The notes under the pieces: generated by a model
The model's input: the letters and a program-made list of their open reading frames with translations, nothing else
Database searches by the model: none
Told to the model about the DNA's origin: nothing
Program-made: the position numbers and the translations under genes
DNA from: Prauserella rugosa
Lineage (GTDB): Bacteria > Actinomycetota > Actinomycetes > Mycobacteriales > Pseudonocardiaceae
Assembly: GCF_000719975.1 (NCBI RefSeq)
Contig: NZ_JOIJ01000010.1
Location: 62,001-126,000 of the forward strand
Length of the DNA: 64,000 bases
Direction: 5' to 3'
Shown here: piece after piece, positions 44,468-53,127 of the stretch
How positions within the stretch are numbered: position 1 is the stretch's first letter
Layout of the letters: each line of letters starts with the position of its first letter

Positions 44468-45788
44468 GACCGCCAGGCAGCTGCTCGGCTCGTTGACGCC
44501 GGCGTTCGCGGAGCTGGCCTACGACGACGCGGCCGATTCCGGTGTGGATGGTCCGATCGGCTGGGACGGCTACGACGCGGCGCGGGACCGTGCGGCCGGC
44601 CGCACGGGCGAGTCGGAGTCGGTGCTGTGCGGGGTCGGAGCGGTCGACGGCGTCGAGACGATGCTGATCGCGTTCGAGTTCGGTTTCCTCGGCGGATCGA
44701 TCGGCGAGCGCACCGGCCTGCGGATCGAACGCGCCTTCGCCAGGGCACGCGAACTCCGCCTGCCCGTGGTGTCGCTCATCGCGACCGGCGGCAGCCGGAT
44801 GCAGGAGGGCATGCGTGCGCTCACGCAGTTGCAACGCATCGCGCGGGCGTCCGGACAGGCCCGCGAGGCCGGACTGCCCCGCATCGCGGTTCTGCGGGAC
44901 CCCGCCACGGGCGGCGGCTGGGCCACGCTCGGCGCGGGGGCCGACGTCACGCTCGCCGTCACCGGCGCCCAGGTCGGGTTCGCGGGCTCCCGCGTGCGCC
45001 CGGAGGGACATCCCGACGGGTACGCGGCGTACACGGCGGAAGGCCAGCACCGCGCGGGGCACGTCGACCTGGTCGTGGATCCGGCCGACCTGCCACGGCG
45101 ACTCGGCCGGTGGCTCCGGCTGCTCACCGCGCCGTCCGCCGACCCGGCACCGCCGCCCGCACCGCTCGGGGCCACCGCGCCGCCGGCCTCGGGGTGGGAC
45201 GCCGTACAGGCGGCACGGTCGCCCCACCGGCCACGAGCAGAGTCCTATCTGGACTCCTACTTCGAGTGGCGGGAGGACATCAGCGGCGACCGGTGCGGCG
45301 GCGTCGATTCCGGGGTGTCGTGCGGTTTCGGACGGCGCGACGGGGTGACGATCGCCTACGCCGCACAGTGCGGCACGCCCACCACGCCCGCGGGCTTCCG
45401 CACCGCCGCACGGTTGGTGCGGCTCGCGTCGCGGCTGGGTGTCCCCGTGCTGACCCTCGTCGACACGCCGGGCGCCGCCAACGACGCCGATGCCGAACGC
45501 GCAGGCGTCGGCCCGGCGATCGCCGAGATGTTCGACGCCGTGGCCTCCGCGGCCGTGCCCGTGACGACACTGGTGATCGGCGAGGGCGGTTCGGGCGGGG
45601 CCTTGGCGTTCGCCGCGGCGGGGCGTACCTGGATCACCCCGGACGCCTACTTCTCGGTGACCTCGCCCGAGGCCGCCGCCCGCATTCTGAAACGCAACCC
45701 CGGCGACGTTCCCGCCACGGCCGGTCAGCTCCGGCTGAGTCCCCAGGACCTGGTCGACCTCGGCATCGCCGAGGGCATCACGGGGTGA
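44460..45788 (+). CDS. Fused carboxyltransferase beta-alpha protein
   Basis: 442 residues made of two crotonase-like carboxyltransferase halves. The beta-like half (1-230) has EFGFLGGSIGERTGLRIERA, ATGGSRMQEGM and DPATGGGWATLGAGADVT; the alpha-like half (255-442) has PAGFRTAARLVRLASRLGVP, LVDTPGAANDADAERAG and GEGGSGGALAFAAAGRTWITP. The zinc ribbon of AccD is absent and there is no biotin carrier or carboxylase gene nearby. In this malonate operon it could decarboxylate malonyl-CoA (replacing MatA) or move carboxyl groups; similar gene sets occur in Streptomyces. Annotation as acetyl-CoA carboxylase would rest on homology only. Confidence 0.83.
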   Translation: MPETARQLLGSLTPAFAELAYDDAADSGVDGPIGWDGYDAARDRAAGRTGESESVLCGVGAVDGVETMLIAFEFGFLGGSIGERTGLRIERAFARARELRLPVVSLIATGGSRMQEGMRALTQLQRIARASGQAREAGLPRIAVLRDPATGGGWATLGAGADVTLAVTGAQVGFAGSRVRPEGHPDGYAAYTAEGQHRAGHVDLVVDPADLPRRLGRWLRLLTAPSADPAPPPAPLGATAPPASGWDAVQAARSPHRPRAESYLDSYFEWREDISGDRCGGVDSGVSCGFGRRDGVTIAYAAQCGTPTTPAGFRTAARLVRLASRLGVPVLTLVDTPGAANDADAERAGVGPAIAEMFDAVASAAVPVTTLVIGEGGSGGALAFAAAGRTWITPDAYFSVTSPEAAARILKRNPGDVPATAGQLRLSPQDLVDLGIAEGITG

Positions 45789-45830
45789 ATCACCCGCTCA
45801 ATCACCCACGGAACCGCTGCGGGCCCGGGC

Positions 45831-46301
45831 TCAGGTGAGGCTGTCGACGCGGCCGGTCCAGGTGCCGTGGGGTTCGAACGTGACCGTGCGGGTGTCGTCG
45901 GCGTGGCGCTCGATACGGACGACCAGGCGGTCCTCGGAAAGCGGTTCGGCCAGACCCTCACCCCACTCGACGACCACCGCGGACGACTCGAGTTCGGCGT
46001 CCAGGTCCAGATCGTCCAGTTCGGATAGATCGCCGCCGAGGCGGTAGGCGTCGACGTGCACGAGCGGCGTGCCACCGTCCGCACCAGCCGGGTGGACGCG
46101 CGCGAGAACGAACGTCGGCGAACTCACGCGCCCCGAGACGCCCATGCCCTCGGCGATACCGCGCGTCATGGTCGTCTTGCCCGCGCCGAGCGGACCGGCC
46201 AGCAGGACGAGATCGCCGGGACGCAGCGCGCCGCCGAGGGTCCGTCCGAATCGGATCGCGTCGTCGGCCGTCGTCAGCTCGATGCTCACCGGCGCCACCA
46301 C
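45831..46301 (-). CDS. tsaE: t6A biosynthesis ATPase TsaE
   Basis: 156 residues. Walker A is LAGPLGAGKTTMTRGIAEGM (about 33-52), followed by VSSPTFVLARVHPAG, and the Walker B-like VHVDAYRLGG with Asp. TsaE hydrolyses ATP to drive turnover of the TsaB-TsaD t6A complex. The gene overlaps the end of the alpha/beta hydrolase gene by 16 bases, so alr, hydrolase and tsaE form one operon, as in mycobacteria (Rv3422c-Rv3423c region). GTG 46301 follows GGAGGT. Confidence 0.92.
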   Translation of the reverse strand: MVAPVSIELTTADDAIRFGRTLGGALRPGDLVLLAGPLGAGKTTMTRGIAEGMGVSGRVSSPTFVLARVHPAGADGGTPLVHVDAYRLGGDLSELDDLDLDAELESSAVVVEWGEGLAEPLSEDRLVVRIERHADDTRTVTFEPHGTWTGRVDSLT

Positions 46302-47284
46302 CGGGACCTCCGTTTCCTCGTACGCTCACGGGTGCCGCCCGCGCAGGCGCGCACCAGGTCGAGCACGTGTTCGTTGACCTCGTCGGGACGTTCGAGCTGC
46401 AGCATGTGCCCCGCACCGGGCAGCCGCAACAGCGAGGCGTCGGGCAGTTCGGCCGCGATGCGTTCGGTGTGCGAGTACGGCGTGATGCGGTCGGCATCGC
46501 CGCCGACGACGAGGGTGTGGACGTGTTTGAGCCCGGCGAGCGCCGCGTAGCGGTTGTGGGTGCCGAACGTGTCGGCGAAGCTCGCCAGCTGCTTCATCGA
46601 CGAGACCCCGAGCATCTCCTGCATGAAGGTGACGACCTCGGAGGGCACGTCGTGTTTGCCGAATGCCAGGTGGCGCACGGCGGTGCGGGTGAGTTGGCCA
46701 CCCGCAGCGCGGACGAACTCGACGAGCCCCGGCTGCCACCCGGCGAGCTCACCGACGCCACGCGTGATCGGATTCCTGCGCGACAGCAACGATTTCGGCA
46801 GTCCCTGACTGCCGACCTCCCCGGCTGCGGTGGCGAGCAGACCGACACCGCACACCTGACCGGCGAACAGCTCGGGCGCCTGCTGGGCGAGTTCCATCAG
46901 CACCATCCCGCCCATCGAATGTCCCATCAGGACGAGCGGTTCGTCGAGTGCGACGGTGCGAATCACCGAGTGCAGGTCCGCGGCCAGCTGTTCGATGGTG
47001 CAGGCCGACTCCTCAGCGGGCGCCGACTCGCCGTGTCCGCGGTGGTCGTAGTACACCTGACGCACGGCCGGGTCGGTGAGCCCGGTGAGTGCCTGCCGTT
47101 GGAAATGCCAGCTGCGGCGCGACAACGCGAATCCGTGCACGCCGACGACCGTCAGGGCGGGTTTCCCCGCCGCCGGCACCTCTTCGACCGCGAGCGGGGT
47201 GCCGTCGTCCACGGCGACCCGCGACACCCTGCCGTCGTCGAACACCCCGAGGCGCGCCGCGGCGTGGTCCGAGCCGGTCGTCAC
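46286..47284 (-). CDS. Alpha/beta hydrolase
   Basis: 332 residues. VVGVHGFALSRRSWHFQRQAL carries the oxyanion HG motif, YYDHRGHGES the next strand, nucleophile Ser is in LMGHSMGGMVLMEL (about residue 126), and the acid and His in VVGGDADRITPYSHT and LPGAGHMLQLERPDEVNEHV. This is the classic fold-alpha/beta esterase or lipase pattern; the substrate is unknown. GTG 47284 overlaps the alr stop by four bases (GTGA). Lying between alr and tsaE, it is a conserved member of that operon in actinobacteria. Confidence 0.88.
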   Translation of the reverse strand: MTTGSDHAAARLGVFDDGRVSRVAVDDGTPLAVEEVPAAGKPALTVVGVHGFALSRRSWHFQRQALTGLTDPAVRQVYYDHRGHGESAPAEESACTIEQLAADLHSVIRTVALDEPLVLMGHSMGGMVLMELAQQAPELFAGQVCGVGLLATAAGEVGSQGLPKSLLSRRNPITRGVGELAGWQPGLVEFVRAAGGQLTRTAVRHLAFGKHDVPSEVVTFMQEMLGVSSMKQLASFADTFGTHNRYAALAGLKHVHTLVVGGDADRITPYSHTERIAAELPDASLLRLPGAGHMLQLERPDEVNEHVLDLVRACAGGTRERTRKRRSRWWRR

Positions 47285-48411
47285 GACTCGCCGCCCGTGT
47301 ACACCCGGCGCACCCGCGGGCGGTACATGCCGGTGACGATCTCGTAGTCGATCGTGCCGATCCGGTCGGCCCATTCGCGCGCGGTCGGCCCACCCTCGGA
47401 GCCGGTGCCGAACAGCACGACCTCCGTACCGAGCGCCGGTTCGTCGTCACCGCAGTCGACCACGAGCTGGTCCATGCACACGCGGCCGCGCACGGGCCGC
47501 CTGCGCCCGTCGAGCCACACGTCCAGTCGACCGGACAGCGTGCGCGGCACGCCGTCGGCGTAACCGACCGGCACGAGCGCGAGTGTGGTGTCCTCACTCG
47601 CCGTCCACGTCAGACCGTAGGACACCGATTCGCCCGCGGCGACGCGTTTGGTGAGCACGACCTGTGACGAGAACGTCATGGCAGGCGTGAGTTCCTCGTG
47701 CTGCGGCACCGGATTCAGCCCGTAGACGGCGATGCCCGGACGCACGAGATCGAAGTGCAGGTCGGAGCGGGTCAGCGTCGCGGCCGAGTTGGCCAGGTGG
47801 CGCAACGGATTCAGTCCGGCCTCGCGCGCGAGGGCGTAGGCGTCGGCGAACCGCTCGGCCTGGCGGTCGATCGACGGATCGCCGGGCTCGTCGGCGGCGG
47901 CCAGGTGCGACCACATCGCGATCACGTCGACGTCCGGTTCGGCGGCGGCCGCCTTGACGAGGGCGGGCCACAGGTCGGCGGGACAGCCGTTCCGCGACAG
48001 TCCCGTGTCGATCTTCAGGTGCACGCGGGCCCGCCTGCCGGTGCGGGCGGCGGCGTCGGCGACCCTGGCCAGCTCGGCGGCCGAGCTGACCGAGACGTCG
48101 ATGCCGGCCTCCAGCGCGGGCGCGAAGTCGGTGTCGGGTGTCTCGAGCCAGCTGAACAGCGGGACGTCGATCCCCGCGGCACGCAGGTCGAGGGCCTCGT
48201 TCAGCGAGCACGCGCCGAGCCAGGTCGCGCCGCCGCGCAGCGCGGCCCTGGCGACCTCTGCGGCGCCGTGGCCGTAGCCATCGGCCTTGACGATCGCCAT
48301 CGTCTCCGCCCCCGAGGCCGCGGCGCGGGCCGACAGCAGCGCGACGTTGCGGCGGATCGCGTCGAGGTCCACCGTCACCAGGGCCCGGTTCGTGTGCTGC
48401 TGTTCGGTCAT
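47281..48411 (-). CDS. alr: Alanine racemase
   Basis: 376 residues. The PLP lysine is in MAIVKADGYGHGAAEVARAAL (about 38-44), followed by RARVHLKIDTGLSRNG and, in the C-terminal domain, the second catalytic Tyr in SVSYGLTWTASEDT. It interconverts L- and D-alanine as a dimer, supplying D-Ala for peptidoglycan. The ATG at 48411 has AGGAAG upstream. It lies between nnrD/E and the alpha/beta hydrolase, with a 28-base gap to the former, so it is probably part of a larger operon from glmS onward. Confidence 0.95.
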   Translation of the reverse strand: MTEQQHTNRALVTVDLDAIRRNVALLSARAAASGAETMAIVKADGYGHGAAEVARAALRGGATWLGACSLNEALDLRAAGIDVPLFSWLETPDTDFAPALEAGIDVSVSSAAELARVADAAARTGRRARVHLKIDTGLSRNGCPADLWPALVKAAAAEPDVDVIAMWSHLAAADEPGDPSIDRQAERFADAYALAREAGLNPLRHLANSAATLTRSDLHFDLVRPGIAVYGLNPVPQHEELTPAMTFSSQVVLTKRVAAGESVSYGLTWTASEDTTLALVPVGYADGVPRTLSGRLDVWLDGRRRPVRGRVCMDQLVVDCGDDEPALGTEVVLFGTGSEGGPTAREWADRIGTIDYEIVTGMYRPRVRRVYTGGES

Positions 48412-48439
48412 GGACTTCCTGCGCTCTCGTCGCACGCGC

Positions 48440-49909
48440 TCACCTGCGCGCGTCATCTTCCCACAGCGCACGGACGCGCCGGACCGCCTCCGGAACGGCC
48501 TCGAGCACCTGCGCGGCCGACGTCGGCACCCCGTCCGCGGCGAGTTCGCCCGCGCGGGCGTGCACGTCGGCGGCGACCCCGGCCGCGAGCCACGGGTCGA
48601 GGCCTGCGGCCAGCAGTGCGCCCAGGATGCCGGACAGCACGTCACCCGAGCCGGCCGTGGCCAGCCACGCGCCACGGGGCCGGTTGACCAGCACCCGCCC
48701 GTCGGGTGCGGCGACGAGCGTGCAGTGCCCCTTCAGCAGGACGACGGCGTCGAACCGGCGAGCCGCGTCCCGCGCCGCGGCGACCCGGTCGTGTCCCGGC
48801 CGGTCGCCGGTGAGCCGGGCGAACTCGCCGTCGTGCGGGGTGAGCACGAGCGGGGTGTCGGGGTCGCGCGCGTCCAACACCTCGGGGCGGTTCGCGAGGA
48901 GGGTGATGGCGTCGGCGTCCGCGCACACGGGCACGCCCTGGCAGAGCACGTGCGCGAGGACCTCGAAGCCGGTGTTGCCGGTACCGAGTCCCGGTCCCGC
49001 CGACCACGCCTGCACCCGGCCCGCGTCGGCGACCGATCCGGTGGCGACGACCTCGGGCCACCACGCCCGCACCTCGTCGGCTGCCGAGCCCGCGTAGCGC
49101 ACCATGCCCGACGTCGCGCGCACCGCGGCGCCCGTGGCGAGCACCGCAGCACCGGGATAGGTCTCCGACCCCGCGGCGATCCCGACCACGCCCTGGGTGT
49201 ACTTGTCGTCGCCCGGTCCGGGAATCGGCCACGCCGCGGCGACGTCGGCCGTGTCGAGCTGGTGCAGGTGGGGCGGCCTGCCGTGGTCGTCGCCCAGCGG
49301 CAGGCCCAGGTCGACGAGGGTCACCTCGCCGCAGCGGCCGGGGTTGAGGACGTGCACGGGCTTGCGGGCACCGAAGGTCACCGTGGCGCTCGCCTGCACG
49401 GCCGGTCCGTCGACGGCCCCGGTGTCCGGGTCGACACCGCTCGGCAGGTCGACGGCCAGCACGGGCACGGTGACCCGATCGAACACCTCGGCCGCCTCCT
49501 GCCGCAACGGACCGCGGGCCGAGATCCCCACCACGCCGTCGACGACCAGGTCCGCCTCGTCGATCCACTGTGGAACGTCCGCATCGGACAACACGCGCCC
49601 ACCGCGGCGGCGCAGTGCGGCCAGGCCGGCGGGGTGCGCGTTGTCCGGCGCGAGCAGCACCGCGCCGACGCCGACACCCCGACGGCGCAGGAACGCACCC
49701 GCCCACAGCGCATCACCGCCGTTGTTGCCCGCACCGACCACGAGGACGACCCGCCGTCCCGCGACGCCACCGGTGTGGTCGGCCAGCAACGCGGCGGCGC
49801 GCGCGGCGACGGCGTGGGCGGCCCTGCGCATCAGCGCGCCCTCGGGCGTGCGTGCGAGAACCTCGTCCTCGGCCGCACGCACCAGGGCGGTCGTCCACAC
49901 GCCGCGCAC
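48440..49909 (-). CDS. nnr: Bifunctional NAD(P)H-hydrate epimerase/dehydratase
   Basis: 489 residues joining two repair enzymes. The N-terminal epimerase domain has VVLVVGAGNNGGDALWAGAF and VLAVDLPSGVDPDTGAVDG; the C-terminal ADP-dependent dehydratase (ribokinase-like) has LVLTPHDGEFARLTGDRP and ATAGSGDVLSGILGALLAAG. Together they restore damaged hydrated NADH and NADPH. The gene lies four bases after the glmS stop and just before alr, in the same order as in Mycobacterium and Streptomyces. The family is often mis-annotated as a YjeF-type kinase. Confidence 0.94.
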   Translation of the reverse strand: MRGVWTTALVRAAEDEVLARTPEGALMRRAAHAVAARAAALLADHTGGVAGRRVVLVVGAGNNGGDALWAGAFLRRRGVGVGAVLLAPDNAHPAGLAALRRRGGRVLSDADVPQWIDEADLVVDGVVGISARGPLRQEAAEVFDRVTVPVLAVDLPSGVDPDTGAVDGPAVQASATVTFGARKPVHVLNPGRCGEVTLVDLGLPLGDDHGRPPHLHQLDTADVAAAWPIPGPGDDKYTQGVVGIAAGSETYPGAAVLATGAAVRATSGMVRYAGSAADEVRAWWPEVVATGSVADAGRVQAWSAGPGLGTGNTGFEVLAHVLCQGVPVCADADAITLLANRPEVLDARDPDTPLVLTPHDGEFARLTGDRPGHDRVAAARDAARRFDAVVLLKGHCTLVAAPDGRVLVNRPRGAWLATAGSGDVLSGILGALLAAGLDPWLAAGVAADVHARAGELAADGVPTSAAQVLEAVPEAVRRVRALWEDDARR

Positions 49910-49912
49910 GGC

Positions 49913-51778
49913 TCACTCCACCGTGACGGACTTGGCGAGGTTGCGGGGCTTGTCGACGTCGTAACCGCGGGTGCGCGCGATCTCCGCGGCCAGCACCTGC
50001 AGCGGCACCGTGGACACCAGCGGCTGCAACAGGGTCGGCACCGCGGGCACCTCGATGAGCTCGTCGGCGAAGGGCCGCACCGTCTCGTCGCCCTCCTCGG
50101 CGATGACGATCGTGCGCGCGCCGCGGGCCTGGATCTCGCTGATGTTCGACACGAGCTTGGCGTGCAGCACCGCCCTGCCCCGCGGGGACGGCATGACCAC
50201 GACGACCGGCAAGTCCTTCTCGATCAGCGCGATCGGGCCGTGCTTGAGCTCGCCCGCGGCGAAACCCTCGGCGTGCATGTAGGCCAGTTCCTTAAGCTTG
50301 AGCGCGCCTTCGAGCGCCACCGGGTAGCCCACGTGCCTGCCGAGGAACAGCACCGCCTTCGAGTCGGCCAGCCGCGCACCGAGGTCGCGCACCTGGTCGA
50401 CGGTGGTGAGCACCTGCTCGACGGCCTTCGGCATCGCCTCCAGGTCGGCGAACTCGCGGCCGACCTCGTCGGGATACTTCGTGCCGCGGGCCTGCGCCAG
50501 CGCCAGTCCGACGAGGTAGTTGGCCGCGATCTGGGCGAGGAACGCCTTCGTCGAGGCGACGCCGATCTCCGGGCCCGCGTGCGTGTAGAGCACGGCGTCG
50601 GACTCACGTGGGATCTGCGCGCCGTTGGTGTTGCAGACCGCGAGGACCCGGGCGCGCTGCTCGCGGGCGTGGCGGACGGCCTCGAGCGTGTCCATCGTCT
50701 CGCCGGACTGGGAGACGGCCACGACGAGCGTGTCCCGGTCGAGCACCGGGTCGCGGTACCGGAACTCGCTGGCCAGCTCGACCTCCACCGGCAGGCGGCA
50801 CCAGTGCTCGATGGCGTACTTGGCGACCAGGCCGGAGTGGTAGGCCGACCCGCAGGCCACGACGAAGACCTTGTCGATGTCGCGCAGATCCTGGTCGGAG
50901 ATGCGCTGCTCGTCGAGGACGATGCGGCCGCCCGCGAAGTGCCCGCGCAGCGAGTTTGCCAGCGCGTCGGGCTGCTCCTCGATCTCCTTGAGCATGAAGT
51001 ACTCGTGGCCGCCCTTCTCGGCGGCCGACAGGTCCCAGTCGACCGTGAACGGCTTGCCCTGCGCGAGCTCGCCGTGGAAATCGCTGACCTCGTAGCCCTC
51101 GCGCGTGATCGTGACGAGCTGGTCCTGACCCAGCTCGACCGCCTCACGGGTGTGCTCGATGAACGCGGCGACGTCGGAAGCCACGAACGTCTCCCCCTCG
51201 CCGACGCCCACGACGAGCGGCGAGGACCGGCGAGCGGCGACGATCATGTCGGGGTGGTCGGCGTGCGTGACGACCAGCGTGAACGCGCCCTGCAACCTGC
51301 GGCAGACCGCGCGGACGCTCGCGGGCAGGTCGCCCGCCGCATCCGGGTCCTTCTCGTAGGCGCGGGCGATCAGGTGCGCCGCGGTCTCGGTGTCGGTGTC
51401 ACTGGCCAGGTCGATCCCGTCGGCCTCGAGCTCGGCCCGCAACTCGGCGAAGTTCTCGATGATGCCGTTGTGCACCACGGCGACGCGCTGCGAAGCGTCC
51501 CGGTGCGGATGCGAGTTGCGGTCGACCGGCGGACCGTGGGTGGCCCACCGGGTGTGCCCCATCCCGGCCGTGCCCTCGAACCGCGACCTCCCGGCCTCGT
51601 CGAGCGCCGCCTCCAGGTTGGCGAGCCTGCCCGCCTTCCGTTCGACGGTCAGCGAGCCCGCTCCGTCGAGCACGGCGACACCCGCCGAGTCGTAGCCGCG
51701 GTATTCCATGCGTCGCAGGCCACCGAGCACCACGTCCAGTGCTTTCCGGTGCCCGACGTATCCGACGATTCCACACAC
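49913..51778 (-). CDS. glmS: Glutamine-fructose-6-phosphate aminotransferase
   Basis: 621 residues. The N-terminal nucleophile is Cys2 in MCGIVGYVGHRKALD, RRMEYRGYDSAGVAVLD follows in the glutaminase domain, and the isomerase domain has two SIS folds: VVACGSAYHSGLVAKYAIEH and VLFLGRHVGYPVALEGALKLKE. It makes glucosamine-6-phosphate for peptidoglycan, with GlmM in this window doing the next step. No glmS ribozyme is seen upstream. It is the first gene of the run glmS-nnr-alr-hydrolase-tsaE, and a palindromic element lies in its upstream region. Confidence 0.96.
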   Translation of the reverse strand: MCGIVGYVGHRKALDVVLGGLRRMEYRGYDSAGVAVLDGAGSLTVERKAGRLANLEAALDEAGRSRFEGTAGMGHTRWATHGPPVDRNSHPHRDASQRVAVVHNGIIENFAELRAELEADGIDLASDTDTETAAHLIARAYEKDPDAAGDLPASVRAVCRRLQGAFTLVVTHADHPDMIVAARRSSPLVVGVGEGETFVASDVAAFIEHTREAVELGQDQLVTITREGYEVSDFHGELAQGKPFTVDWDLSAAEKGGHEYFMLKEIEEQPDALANSLRGHFAGGRIVLDEQRISDQDLRDIDKVFVVACGSAYHSGLVAKYAIEHWCRLPVEVELASEFRYRDPVLDRDTLVVAVSQSGETMDTLEAVRHAREQRARVLAVCNTNGAQIPRESDAVLYTHAGPEIGVASTKAFLAQIAANYLVGLALAQARGTKYPDEVGREFADLEAMPKAVEQVLTTVDQVRDLGARLADSKAVLFLGRHVGYPVALEGALKLKELAYMHAEGFAAGELKHGPIALIEKDLPVVVVMPSPRGRAVLHAKLVSNISEIQARGARTIVIAEEGDETVRPFADELIEVPAVPTLLQPLVSTVPLQVLAAEIARTRGYDVDKPRNLAKSVTVE

Positions 51779-51909
51779 GTCCCCCAGCGTATCGACACCG
51801 CGCGCCTCGCCCCTCCCGGCCGCACCCAGCGCGTGTTAGCCCAGCCGCGCGGCGAGTGGGGCTGCGCCGCGGGGTAGGGCTGCGCCGCGGGGGTAGGGCT
51901 GTGTCGGGG

Positions 51910-51963
51910 AGCTCCCGAGGGCCCCATAGTCGCGTTGAACGCAACTATGGGGCCCTTGGGAGC
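51910..51963. repeat. Palindromic interspersed element, copy 2
   Basis: Arms AGCTCCCGAGGGCCCCATAG (from 51910) and CTATGGGGCCCTTGGGAGC (to 51963) form a long near-perfect hairpin with tip CGCGTTGAACGCA. It is in the 250-bp divergent region between glmS and the next hydrolase gene. A second copy, with the same arms and tip, lies at 38373-38425, so this is a dispersed element rather than a chance terminator. Confidence 0.9.
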
Positions 51964-52029
51964 TTCATCGAGGTGGTGGGGCTGTGTCGGGGGGAACAGC
52001 GGCGGGGTGGGTCGAGTAATCTGCGCGCC

Positions 52030-52842
52030 ATGGCCAAGGCGAAGCAGTTGCTCGAGGACCTCACCTTCGCGGGACCGCACGAGGTGCTGCGCGGCGACCT
52101 GGCGCTGGTGGGCCAGCCCGGCGTGGTCTACACGCCGAAGGAGGGCCGCGCGCTGCCCGCCGTCGCGTTCGGGCACGGCTGGCTGCAGCCCGCAGGCCGC
52201 TACCGTGAGCTGCTGCGACACCTCGCGAGCTGGGGCATCGTCGCGGCCGCCCCCTCGACGCAGCGTGGACCGCTGCCGTCGCATCGGCTGTTCGCCGACG
52301 ATCTGCTCTCCACTCTCGAGATGGTGACGAACGTCCGCCTCGGTCCGGGCGCCATCAGCGTCGATCCCCTCAAGCTGGGCCTGGCCGGGCACTCGACCGG
52401 TGGCGGCGCCGCCGTGTTGGCCGCCGCGAAGGCCCCGGCGGTGCGCGCGGTGGCCACGTTCGCCCCCGCCCAGACGATCCCGTCGGCGTCCAGGGCCGCC
52501 GAGCAGGTGGAATGCCCCGGCATGCACCTCGCGGCCGACGACGACCTGGTCGCGCCCGCGCAGGGCAACGCCGAGGTCATCACGCGTGCCTGGGCGGGAC
52601 CGGCCCAGTTGCGCACCCTGCCGAAGGCCTCGCACCTCGCGGTGGCCGAGGGATCGCACTGGAGCCAGCTGCTCGTGCACGGCAAGCCGCACCGGGCGAC
52701 GCAGCGCACCGTGCGCGCCCTGTTCACCGCGTTCTTCCTCACGCACCTGACGGGCACCGACAAGTATCGGCCGCTGCTCGACGAGAGCGTGAAGGCCGCG
52801 AAGATCGTCGACCTCGACGAGAAGGAGAAGGCCGCCCACTGA
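52030..52842 (+). CDS. Alpha/beta hydrolase, dienelactone hydrolase-like
   Basis: 270 residues. PAVAFGHGWLQPAGRYREL holds the oxyanion HG motif, the nucleophile Ser is in LGLAGHSTGGGAAVLAA (about residue 124), Asp in HLAADDDLVAPAQGNAE and His in LPKASHLAVAEGSHW. The family is like plasma-membrane-associated dienelactone hydrolase/lipase proteins; substrate unknown. TAATCT ends seven bases before the ATG at 52030 and there is no Shine-Dalgarno, so translation is probably leaderless. It is divergent from glmS and convergent with the acyl carrier protein gene. Confidence 0.84.
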   Translation: MAKAKQLLEDLTFAGPHEVLRGDLALVGQPGVVYTPKEGRALPAVAFGHGWLQPAGRYRELLRHLASWGIVAAAPSTQRGPLPSHRLFADDLLSTLEMVTNVRLGPGAISVDPLKLGLAGHSTGGGAAVLAAAKAPAVRAVATFAPAQTIPSASRAAEQVECPGMHLAADDDLVAPAQGNAEVITRAWAGPAQLRTLPKASHLAVAEGSHWSQLLVHGKPHRATQRTVRALFTAFFLTHLTGTDKYRPLLDESVKAAKIVDLDEKEKAAH

Positions 52843-52863
52843 CCGGGCGCTCTGAGCGGGCGC

Positions 52864-53127
52864 TCAGGCCTCCAGCACCTCACCCAGCACGTCGTGGACA
52901 CCCCGCAGGTGGACCAGCCGCGCGAGGTGGTCCTCGTCGATCCGGACGTCGAACTCGACCTCCAGGTGTGAGAGCAGTTCGAGCAGGTCCATCGAGTCGG
53001 CGCCCAGGTCGTCGACGAACCGCGACTCGAGGCCGACCTCCGACGGCGGGACGTCGAGCACACGGCACACGATCGCCTTGATCTCGTCGGCCCTCCCGCT
53101 GATCGCCGCGTTGCCGTCGGAGGTCAT
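52864..53127 (-). CDS. Acyl carrier protein of the type VII-like module
   Basis: 87 residues with an acyl-carrier fold: IKAIVCRVLDVPPSEVGLESRFVDDLGADSMDLLELLSHLEVEFDVRI. The phosphopantetheine Ser is in GADSMDLLEL (about residue 46). Its start overlaps the preceding gene by four bases (ATGA), and it ends module B. No ketosynthase, acyltransferase or other lipid or polyketide gene is near, so it is not part of an obvious biosynthetic operon. It may carry an acyl group in modifying the module proteins. The housekeeping fatty-acid ACP normally sits with fabD/fabF, so this is probably a dedicated copy. Confidence 0.85.
   Translation of the reverse strand: MTSDGNAAISGRADEIKAIVCRVLDVPPSEVGLESRFVDDLGADSMDLLELLSHLEVEFDVRIDEDHLARLVHLRGVHDVLGEVLEA

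Noticed and set aside
51779..52029. glmS ribozyme
   Set aside because: No match to the ribozyme core; it is also mainly a Firmicutes element. The structure seen is a dispersed palindrome.
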